A model generated the notes under the pieces. That model was not told where the DNA came from. It saw nothing but the letters and a program-made list of their open reading frames with translations, and searched no databases. Shown here one piece after another: positions 1-6,910 of a stretch of DNA of 64,000 bases. Within the stretch, counting starts at the first letter, position 1. Every line of letters starts with the position of its first letter. This DNA comes from Nitrospirota bacterium (lineage in GTDB: Bacteria; Nitrospirota; Nitrospiria; Nitrospirales; Nitrospiraceae), in contig SCVN01000004.1 of assembly GCA_004296885.1 (NCBI GenBank), positions 62,001 through 126,000 on the forward strand. The letters run 5' to 3'. The position numbers were made by a program, and so were the translations under genes.

Positions 1-572
1 ACCAGGTCGGGCTGCTGTTGCGCCACCATCGCGAGGGCCTCCGCACCGTTTTGCGCCACGCGGACCCGATAGCCCCGCAAGGTGAGAAATTTCATCAGCA
101 GGTTACGGATCATCGCTTCATCATCCACCACCAGAATGGTCGCCCCCTCCCGGCTCTCCACCGATGCCACTCGATTAGGAATCCCGGCAGGCAGGGCCAT
201 GGCGGCAGGACTCGACCTCTGAAGTGATCGCTCCATGGCTCCAAGCACCACGTCGAATGACAGCCCTTTCTTCAGAAAGTCGCTCACCCCCAACTCCCTG
301 GCCTGGTTTTCCATCTTCACGTTTCCTCCAGCCGTCAACACCATGACGGCAGCCATCGGGCTCATCGCTCGGATCTGCTTCAGCACGTCGATCCCGTCCA
401 TCCCGGGCATGCGGAGGTCCAGCAGCGTGATGCTGGGTTGGTGCTGCTGAAACAGCGTCAGGGCTTCATGGCCATCGGTGGCCGTCAGCACCTCGTGCCC
501 GTGGGAACTGAGCACTGCGCGCAGCAGATCGCAAATCATCTGCTCATCGTCCACCACCAATATCTTCCCCAT
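1..572 (-). CDS. Tandem-receiver response regulator (3' part beyond window)
   Basis: This reading frame runs off the left edge, so only the first 190 residues are seen. They hold one complete CheY-like receiver (residues about 3-120, acidic pocket VVDDE, phospho-acceptor Asp52 in LLDLRMPG, conserved TA and FLKK signatures). A linker follows, then the start of a second receiver (ILVVDDEAMIRNLL, from about residue 143). Two receivers in one chain are typical of phosphorelay or PleD-like proteins; the output domain, if any, is outside the window. The ATG at 572 follows a GGAGGT ribosome site. Its natural partner kinase seems lost: a decayed kinase C-terminus lies just upstream. It shares strand and direction with the kinase cluster that follows. 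Confidence 0.85.
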   Translation of the reverse strand, partial: MGKILVVDDEQMICDLLRAVLSSHGHEVLTATDGHEALTLFQQHQPSITLLDLRMPGMDGIDVLKQIRAMSPMAAVMVLTAGGNVKMENQARELGVSDFLKKGLSFDVVLGAMERSLQRSSPAAMALPAGIPNRVASVESREGATILVVDDEAMIRNLLMKFLTLRGYRVRVAQNGAEALAMVAQQQPDL

Positions 573-644
573 CCTGCACCTCCAAATTAGTCCTGCGCTG
601 CGATCCGTGATCGGCCGCGACCCTTTGGGCCAATTACCGGCTGT

Positions 645-776
645 TCATCGGTTTCCCTCCATCACCGGCAGCCGCACGGTGAAGGTGGCATCCGGCTGCC
701 CACTGACGCTCCAGATGCCGTGTCCACTCGTTCGAGCAGGACTCCAGGGTTCGCCCGGTCTGCTGAACTGATGGAA
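645..776 (-). pseudogene. Remnant of a histidine kinase ATPase domain C-terminus
   Basis: The minus strand reads GHGIWSVSGQPDATFTVRLP followed by a few residues and a stop at 645. This matches the usual last 25 residues of a histidine kinase HATPase domain (HGG-x-IWVES-PG-GATFTVRLP), but one glycine is missing and nothing upstream in the frame resembles the G1/G2 boxes. No start codon or ribosome site precedes it. It sits directly upstream of the tandem-receiver gene, where a cognate kinase would be expected. I infer a deletion that removed most of a kinase gene. The rest of 573-841 holds nothing else recognisable. Confidence 0.55.
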
Positions 777-841
777 GCTTCCTGACAAAGCCGCATCAAC
801 AAAACAGCGATCCCCGACGTTCGCTCGCGAAACGACACGCA

Positions 842-3800
842 TCACGGTCCGGCTCCCTGTTTCGATGAAGCCAACGCCTCGCGCACCTTCGCTGTCAGTG
901 CATGGGGCGTAAAGGGCTTCTGCAGAAAGACGCCCCCCTGGGCCCACACCTGTTGATGGAAAGTACTGCTATCTGTATAACCTGACATGAACAGTACCTT
1001 CATTTCGGGACGCGTCGGCATTAGACGTTTGCTCAACTGGCCTCCGTTCATGTCCGGCATGATCACATCGGTGAGCAAGAGGTGGATCGACCCGACGTAC
1101 TCGCGGCTCACCTGTAGTGCCTCATCGCCGTGGCATGCCTCCAAGACCGTATAGCCGTTTGAGCAGAGGATGTCTCCGACGAGCGAGCGCACCAAATCCT
1201 CGTCCTCGACCAGCAGGATGGTTTCATTGCCCCCCTGAATCTTGTGAGGCTGGTTTCCGGAATACACGTCATCAGCCACGCTATCTTCACGCGGCAAGAA
1301 GATGGTGAGCATCGTGCCTCGACCGGGTTGGCTGTGGATCTCGATATGCCCTCCGCTCTGATCGATGATCCCATGGACGATGGAGAGGCCAAACCCAGTG
1401 CCCTTGCCCCTTGGCTTGGTGGTGAAGAAGGGCTCAAAGATGCGAGACTGCGTGGCTTCGTCCATCCCAACCCCGTTGTCGCTGACCACCAGCAGCACGT
1501 ACGGACCGGGATGGAGGTGGGAGTGTCGATGCCCGCCAGCCTCGCCCAGTACGAGGTTGGTCGTTTCAATAGTGAGTCGCCCTCCCTTCGGCATGGCATC
1601 ACGGGCATTGACCGCCAGGTTCAGAATGACTTGCTCGATTTGCCCGATGTCGGCCTTCACACAGCCGAGATCCGTTTCCAGCCGGGTCACGAGTTCGATC
1701 GGCCCGAGCAAGCGCCGCAGGATCGCCTCGATCCCGGCAATGACGACGTTGAGATCCACTCTTCTCGGCTGGATGACCTGCTTGCGGCTGAAGGCCAGGA
1801 GCTGGTGCGTCAACGCGGCAGCCCGCTCGCTGGCCTGACGGATTTCCTGGATGCTCTCGAACTGGGGATCGCCCTGCGGAAGCGTGAACAACAACATCTC
1901 GCTATTGCCGGTGATGACCGTCAGCAGGTTGTTGAAGTCATGGGCGATGCCGCCGGCCAGTTGCCCCATCGCCTCCATTTTCTGCGCGTGGCGCAACTGC
2001 TCTTCCATCTGCTTGCGATCCGTGATGTCCTCTGCAACGCCGATAATCCGACAGACTGCCCCCGACTCATCCCGGACTGGAAAGGCCCGGTCCAGGATCC
2101 AGCGAACCGATCCGTCTGGCCGCACAATCCGGTACTCCTCGTGATACGCTCCGCTGACCTGCTTGCTCAGAGCCGCCTCCATGACCCGCTCTCGATCATC
2201 GGGATGGATCGCCTCGGCCCAGGCCCGTGGCGAGGCGTACAAGCTCTCGCACGTCATCCCCCAGATCTTCTCGTAGGCCGGGCTGACATAGAGCATCCGG
2301 TTCTTATCCAAAGTGGTCAGCCAAAAGACCTGCTGGATGGTTTCAGCGAACTGACGGAGTCGCTCCTCCGATTCGCGCAGGGAGGCCTCCGACTGTTTGC
2401 GCTCCGTGATGTCCTCGATGGTGAGGACGAACTCAGCAGCAGCAGCAGCAGCAGCAGGTTTCATGCCGGTTACGCAAAGACGCAGGACCCGCCGCTCGCC
2501 GGTTGGGTGCACCCACTCCACTTCCCGCGTCACCGGCTTGCCATGCGTGTGTGCGGTCCGAAGCATCTCGCCTGTCTCATCAAGCTGGTCCTCACCGTGG
2601 ATCACCGAGGCAATGGTCCGGCCGACGGTATCCGCCTCGTTCCGTTGGATGAGTGCGTAGAAGCAGGGATTGGCAAATTGGATGATCCCCTGCAGATCCA
2701 GGCGGACTACCGACACCGGCAGCGCGATCATCGTCGTCCGATAGAGCAGTTCGGCCGTCCGGATCTGACTCAGGAACAACCCTTTCTCGATGGCCACGCC
2801 GGCCTCGGCTGCCAGGGTCGCAATCACCTGCTCATCAATCTCCGAGAACTCGTCGGCTCCGCGCTTCTCGGTCAAGTAGATCCGCCCGAATAGACGTCCG
2901 TGGGAGCGGATCGAGACGCCCAGGAACGAATGCATCGGTGGATGGTGCGGAGGGAAGCCGCTGAAGGTAGGATGACGGGTGAGGTCTTTCAACCGGAGCA
3001 CATCCCCCTCCTGAGCCAGGAATCCGAGCAGGCCACGCCCTGTGGGCAACCTTCCGATCCGGCTCTTCGTCGTCTCATCCATCCCCGTCGTGATGAACTG
3101 GACAAGTTCCTTACCGCTCTCATCGAACTGCCCTACCGCCCCGTATCTGGCTCCGGTGAGCTGCACGGCGGTTTCGATGACCAGTTGGAAAAACTCCGGG
3201 AGCGCAAATTCAGTTCTCTGCACGCCCTCCACATTCTCCAGCGCGCGCCCCACGCGGTTGAGCCCCTTGAGCCGATCGAGCTGCGCGTTCGTCTGTTCGG
3301 ATTCCATGCGCACCTGCTTGGCCGTCCACAGCAGGAGGCCCGTCATCGGCCCCAGGACGATTAGCCCCGCCAACGTGACGTACCACGTCACATCCGCAAC
3401 AGGAGCCAGAATCTGGGCTCGGTTAGCCCTGACCAGCACCCCCCAATCCAGTCCCCTGAAGGTCCCGATCCCCATGGTCCTGGCATAGCCCGTGACAACC
3501 GGCACATGGAGCCGGATGTGCTCCTCTTCCACGAAGCCAGACTGGCCTGACTCGCTCAGTTGCGCGGAGAGGAGGCCGAGCTTCAAGAGGTTGACCAAGC
3601 CCTTATGCCGGAGGTCCGAATCAACGAACGCCAAGCCTTCGTGCGTCAAGAACTGATATTCGATCGAGCCCTGGATTCCCTGCCTGCGCTGGAATGATTG
3701 GAGTGTGCGGGTCAAAATCTCTTCCAGCCTGGTCAGGGTAACTCGCGTCGTCACAACGCCAACGAATTGCCCCTGCTGGCTCACGATGGGGGCCGTGAAC

Positions 3801-4273
3801 GCGACCACGTCCATGCCCCCCCCTGCCTCATCCAACGGTTCGACATCGCCGAGGACGATGATCAGGCCATCCCGTGCCGCTTGAAACCAACCGGCATGGC
3901 TCCGGTCGCTGCCGACGCTCGACGGTTCGGTTGACGCAACGATCCGTCCCTGCCGATCCGTGACCGCCAGCCACACGTAGGCGGTGGACGCCTGTTGCAC
4001 AACCATGAGGTACTTGGCCATCGCTTCGGGATCGTTTCTCCTGAACGCCAGCGCCTGAGCCAGCATCTGCACATCGCCATACCGCTCGAACAGAAACCAG
4101 TCCAACTTCTCGGCGATGTCCTCAGCCATCGACGCGAGGTTTTCCCCTGCGCTGGCCACCAGGCGCTTCTGGATGAAGGCCAGGGACAGGCCCCCGACGA
4201 ACAAGGCCAGCCCCGTCACCGCGATGATCAGCCACGGCAACCAGCGGTAGACACGCTTAATGTCTTTGGCCAT
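842..4273 (-). CDS. Membrane hybrid histidine kinase (dCACHE-GAF-PAS-PAS-HK-REC)
   Basis: About 1143 residues. TM1 lies near residues 11-33 and TM2 near 297-318; they bracket a periplasmic CACHE-like sensor of about 250 residues. A cytoplasmic GAF domain (about 355-510) and two PAS domains follow. Next are a HisKA domain with the phospho-acceptor motif GGIAHDFNNLL, an HATPase (NLAVNARDAM, GVGMD, GTGFGLSIVHG) and a C-terminal receiver (LLLTDVIMP, LFMSGYTD, LQKPF). It should sense an extracellular small ligand and either feed a phosphorelay or autoregulate through its own receiver. I chose ATG 4273, not the longer open frame, because the extra 106 upstream residues have no domain and overlap the preceding gene. 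The 17-base overlap with the degenerate activator suggests coupled translation. A run of seven alanines at 607-613 is encoded by a triplet repeat. Confidence 0.88.
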   Translation of the reverse strand: MAKDIKRVYRWLPWLIIAVTGLALFVGGLSLAFIQKRLVASAGENLASMAEDIAEKLDWFLFERYGDVQMLAQALAFRRNDPEAMAKYLMVVQQASTAYVWLAVTDRQGRIVASTEPSSVGSDRSHAGWFQAARDGLIIVLGDVEPLDEAGGGMDVVAFTAPIVSQQGQFVGVVTTRVTLTRLEEILTRTLQSFQRRQGIQGSIEYQFLTHEGLAFVDSDLRHKGLVNLLKLGLLSAQLSESGQSGFVEEEHIRLHVPVVTGYARTMGIGTFRGLDWGVLVRANRAQILAPVADVTWYVTLAGLIVLGPMTGLLLWTAKQVRMESEQTNAQLDRLKGLNRVGRALENVEGVQRTEFALPEFFQLVIETAVQLTGARYGAVGQFDESGKELVQFITTGMDETTKSRIGRLPTGRGLLGFLAQEGDVLRLKDLTRHPTFSGFPPHHPPMHSFLGVSIRSHGRLFGRIYLTEKRGADEFSEIDEQVIATLAAEAGVAIEKGLFLSQIRTAELLYRTTMIALPVSVVRLDLQGIIQFANPCFYALIQRNEADTVGRTIASVIHGEDQLDETGEMLRTAHTHGKPVTREVEWVHPTGERRVLRLCVTGMKPAAAAAAAEFVLTIEDITERKQSEASLRESEERLRQFAETIQQVFWLTTLDKNRMLYVSPAYEKIWGMTCESLYASPRAWAEAIHPDDRERVMEAALSKQVSGAYHEEYRIVRPDGSVRWILDRAFPVRDESGAVCRIIGVAEDITDRKQMEEQLRHAQKMEAMGQLAGGIAHDFNNLLTVITGNSEMLLFTLPQGDPQFESIQEIRQASERAAALTHQLLAFSRKQVIQPRRVDLNVVIAGIEAILRRLLGPIELVTRLETDLGCVKADIGQIEQVILNLAVNARDAMPKGGRLTIETTNLVLGEAGGHRHSHLHPGPYVLLVVSDNGVGMDEATQSRIFEPFFTTKPRGKGTGFGLSIVHGIIDQSGGHIEIHSQPGRGTMLTIFLPREDSVADDVYSGNQPHKIQGGNETILLVEDEDLVRSLVGDILCSNGYTVLEACHGDEALQVSREYVGSIHLLLTDVIMPDMNGGQLSKRLMPTRPEMKVLFMSGYTDSSTFHQQVWAQGGVFLQKPFTPHALTAKVREALASSKQGAGP
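2434..2457. repeat. (CAG)8 trinucleotide repeat inside the hybrid kinase gene
   Basis: Eight perfect CAG units on the plus strand (CTG on the coding strand) encode Ala607-Ala613 in the PAS region of the kinase. Any gain or loss of a unit stays in frame, so slippage would change only the length of the alanine run. Confidence 0.9.
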
Positions 4274-5240
4274 AACCCTCGGCTCTTGTCTGGCTCGCGG
4301 ACGGGACCGGCGTACGGTCACGCTTGAGTCCGTTGCGATGCCAGTTCCGGACATGCGAAGCCTGTCTCGCTGGGTTCGGCAGCGGGAGCTGTTCCGGCCT
4401 AATCCGTCGGTCGGCTGCCAGGACCGCCGACTGAACGACCCCATACAGTTCCCGAAGATTCCCAGGCCACGAGTAGGCTTCCAGTGCCGCGCGGGCCGCG
4501 GGACTGAAACCCTCAACCTGCTTCCCAAGCTCGCCGTTGGCCATAGCCAGAAAATGGTAACTGAGCAGGCTGATGTCGCCTCGTCGCTCACGCAGCGGTG
4601 GAATCCTCAGAGGGATTCCGCCGCTCAGGCAGTTCATGAGATCCTTGTGGCGTTCTCCTGCCGTCGTCCGACTCAAGCAGCCGGTGGTGGCCGCCATGAT
4701 GCGGACATACACGGAGAACGGCTTGATTCCTCCCAGCCGCTCCATGGATTTGGTTTTTAGGACCCGCAACAGCCGTCCCTGAACCCAGTTCGGCATCAGC
4801 TCAATGCGCTCCAACAACAGCGACCCTCCCCACGCCAATTCCAGCTTCCCCGGCAGGCTCTGCGCCAGGCCCGAACAGAACCCGGCCTCGCACCCAAACA
4901 GCTCGACCGCCAGCATCATGTCGGACAATGCCGAGCAATCGACGGCGATAAAGGAACCCGTACGGTAGGGGCTGAGACCGTGGATGATCTGCGCCACGAG
5001 CCGCTTTCCCGTGCCTTCTTCCCCCTCCAGCAACAACGGCACATCGTACGGGGCATAGGAGTGCATGAGACGACGTAGTGCCCGCATCGGAGCACTCTTC
5101 CCGATCAGATCCAGATCGCGCGGCTGATGGGACATGCCCCACCAGAGCTTCGGAGCCATCGAATCACTATTCACCAGCTTCATACCTATCACCATTTCCC
5201 CATTCCCGCCCTCATGGACTGATGAGACGAATACCGACAT
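4257..5240 (-). CDS. Degenerate sigma-54 activator-like AAA+ protein
   Basis: 327 residues resembling the central AAA+ domain of bacterial enhancer-binding proteins, with no N-terminal receiver and no Fis-type helix-turn-helix. Walker A is recognisable (GEEGTGKR, 73-80) and sensor II is kept (WPGNLREL, 259-265). The sigma-54 contact loop GAFTGA is GFCSGL (120-125). The Walker B Asp-Glu pair is Glu-Arg (LLLER, 141-145). Sensor I Asn is Thr, and the arginine-finger segment FREDLYYRL reads HKDLMNCL (198-205). From family knowledge such a protein should neither hydrolyse ATP efficiently nor remodel sigma-54. It may be a decaying gene or a regulatory mimic that forms mixed rings with the active NtrC-type protein encoded next to it. 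Other in-frame ATGs exist at residues 16 and 20. The gene overlaps the start of the downstream kinase. Confidence 0.75.
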   Translation of the reverse strand: MSVFVSSVHEGGNGEMVIGMKLVNSDSMAPKLWWGMSHQPRDLDLIGKSAPMRALRRLMHSYAPYDVPLLLEGEEGTGKRLVAQIIHGLSPYRTGSFIAVDCSALSDMMLAVELFGCEAGFCSGLAQSLPGKLELAWGGSLLLERIELMPNWVQGRLLRVLKTKSMERLGGIKPFSVYVRIMAATTGCLSRTTAGERHKDLMNCLSGGIPLRIPPLRERRGDISLLSYHFLAMANGELGKQVEGFSPAARAALEAYSWPGNLRELYGVVQSAVLAADRRIRPEQLPLPNPARQASHVRNWHRNGLKRDRTPVPSASQTRAEGYGQRH

Positions 5241-5272
5241 AATGAGCAGGACTCATAATGAGCAGGACTCAT
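5241..5272 (-). promoter_or_regulatory. Two tandem copies of a 16-bp dyad directly upstream of the start codon
   Basis: The minus strand carries ATGAGTCCTGCTCATT twice in perfect tandem immediately before the start of the degenerate activator gene. Each copy contains the inverted repeat ATGAG-TCCTG-CTCAT. A duplicated dyad touching a start codon could be an operator or a translational hairpin. The function is inferred only from symmetry and position. Confidence 0.45.
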
Positions 5273-5410
5273 ACCAGGATTTAGACTGTCAGGTGCTCTA
5301 GCAGATCCACAGTGGCTAGCTTGCATAACAAATTGAATAATTTTAACTATTCTACTTCGCTCAACTGGGATTCATGCAGAGGATGGAAGTGGAAAGGCAA
5401 CAGTGACGGG

Positions 5411-5446
5411 CTATGGTTAAAGTCACCATAGTAACCGCCACCATAG
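5411..5446. repeat. Inverted repeat CTATGGT/ACCATAG after the NtrC-type gene
   Basis: CTATGGT (5411-5417) and ACCATAG (5425-5431) form a perfect 7-bp stem with a 7-base loop, and a second ACCATAG follows at 5440-5446. It lies just past the stop codon of the NtrC-type regulator, so it could be a weak transcription end or RNA-stabilising hairpin. There is no T-run. The AT-rich stretch 5281-5400 between it and the next gene holds no clear promoter. Confidence 0.35.
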
Positions 5447-5458
5447 AACAGAGGAATC

Positions 5459-6856
5459 TTATGAAGACTTTTTAGAAGGCGGGATAGCGTATGCGCGAAT
5501 TTTCACGAACAGGGTCTTGTAATCCACGCCGAAGCGGCGCGCCGCCTCGGCCTTGTTTCCGCCGGTCTCTTCGAGCACCTTGACGATGGCGGTCCGTTCG
5601 GCTTCATCGGCAGCCTGACGTCGGATCTGGCTGAGGTTGAGGCCCTCCCTCCGTTCCGACAGGCCCTCCGCCCGGATGCCCGGCTTCCGGATCTGATCAG
5701 AGAGGTGTTCAGGCCTCACGATCTGATCGGCCAGGATCACCGCCGACTTCATACAATTCTCCAGTTCCCGTACGTTGCCCGGCCAGGCATAGCCCTCCAG
5801 TAATGTCATGGCTTCAGAACTGATGCCTCGTATGGGCTTGCGATAGACGCGGGACGCAGCCATCAACGTATAGTGAGCAAGGAGCGGAATGTCGCACGGC
5901 CGATCTCGCAGAGGCGGCACCATGAGCGTCACCGTGTTGAGCCGGTAGTACAAATCGCGCCGGAAGCGATCCTGGGCGATCATGCGCTCGATGTCGGCGT
6001 TCGTCGCGGAGATGATCCGCACATCCACCGGAACCGGCTTGCGCCCTCCCAGGCGATCCACGGCCCTGGACTGGAGCACCCGGAGCAGTTTCGGCTGGAT
6101 GACCGGAGGAATATTGCCGATCTCGTCGAGCAACAGCGTGCCGCCCTGCGCCTGCTCGATCTTGCCGGGTTTGGCTTGGTCGGCACCGGAAAACGCGCCC
6201 CGCTCGTATCCGAAGACCTCCGCCTCCACCAGCGTGTCCGGAAGCGCGCCGCAATCCACGGCCACGTAGGGTCCTTTGCATCGAGGGCTCAGGGTATGAA
6301 TCGCTCGGGCCACCAACTCCTTGCCGGTCCCGCTCTCGCCCAGGATCAACACCGGCACGTCGAAGGGCGCCACCTGCTTGATCCGTTCGACCAAAGCCAG
6401 CATCTTAGGGCTCGTGCCGACCAGCTCTCGCAGCGGAGCCGGTCGAGCGGCTCCGCCGGAGAGATCTGTGACTTCCTGAGCCAATTGGTTCAGCCGCAAG
6501 CAGTTCCGGATCATGACCCCGAGGCGGGACAACGGAATCGGCTTGATCAGGAAGTCGTGCGCCCCCTGCAGCACAGCCTTTTCGGCATCCTCCCTGGTGC
6601 CATACCCGGACATCATGATCACGCGGTGGTCGCCCAGTTCCGGATGGAGTTGTTTCGTCAAGAGATCCAAGCCGTTGGCATCGGGCAGCCGTACATCGAG
6701 CAGGACAATTGCCGGATGCTCTCGCCTGACGGCAGCGATCGCTTCCTTGCCCGATTGCGCCACCAGCGGCTCATAGCCCTGCTTGGCGAGAAACTGCCGC
6801 AACATCCCCACGATGCTCGGATCGTCGTCAACGATCAGAATGCGTTCTTTTGCCAT
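5459..6856 (-). CDS. NtrC-family sigma-54 response regulator
   Basis: 465 residues with the complete three-domain layout. The receiver spans about 1-120 (acidic pocket VDDD, Asp54 in LLDVRLP, IKP). The AAA+ domain spans about 143-385, with Walker A GESGTGKE, the sigma-54 loop GAFSGA and Walker B GGTLLLDEIG. The C-terminus is a Fis-type helix-turn-helix (GGNKAEAARRFGVDYKTL). On phosphorylation it should form a ring, hydrolyse ATP and open sigma-54 promoters. It starts 54 bases after the soluble PAS/GAF kinase on the same strand, and the two almost certainly form one two-component system. In contrast to its neighbour at 4257-5240 all catalytic motifs are intact. The target genes are not evident here. 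Confidence 0.92.
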   Translation of the reverse strand: MAKERILIVDDDPSIVGMLRQFLAKQGYEPLVAQSGKEAIAAVRREHPAIVLLDVRLPDANGLDLLTKQLHPELGDHRVIMMSGYGTREDAEKAVLQGAHDFLIKPIPLSRLGVMIRNCLRLNQLAQEVTDLSGGAARPAPLRELVGTSPKMLALVERIKQVAPFDVPVLILGESGTGKELVARAIHTLSPRCKGPYVAVDCGALPDTLVEAEVFGYERGAFSGADQAKPGKIEQAQGGTLLLDEIGNIPPVIQPKLLRVLQSRAVDRLGGRKPVPVDVRIISATNADIERMIAQDRFRRDLYYRLNTVTLMVPPLRDRPCDIPLLAHYTLMAASRVYRKPIRGISSEAMTLLEGYAWPGNVRELENCMKSAVILADQIVRPEHLSDQIRKPGIRAEGLSERREGLNLSQIRRQAADEAERTAIVKVLEETGGNKAEAARRFGVDYKTLFVKIRAYAIPPSKKSS

Positions 6857-6910
6857 CGCCTCCCTATCAGACCGTTTCGATGAAAATTCGTGACAGAAAG
6901 TTCTCAGCCA

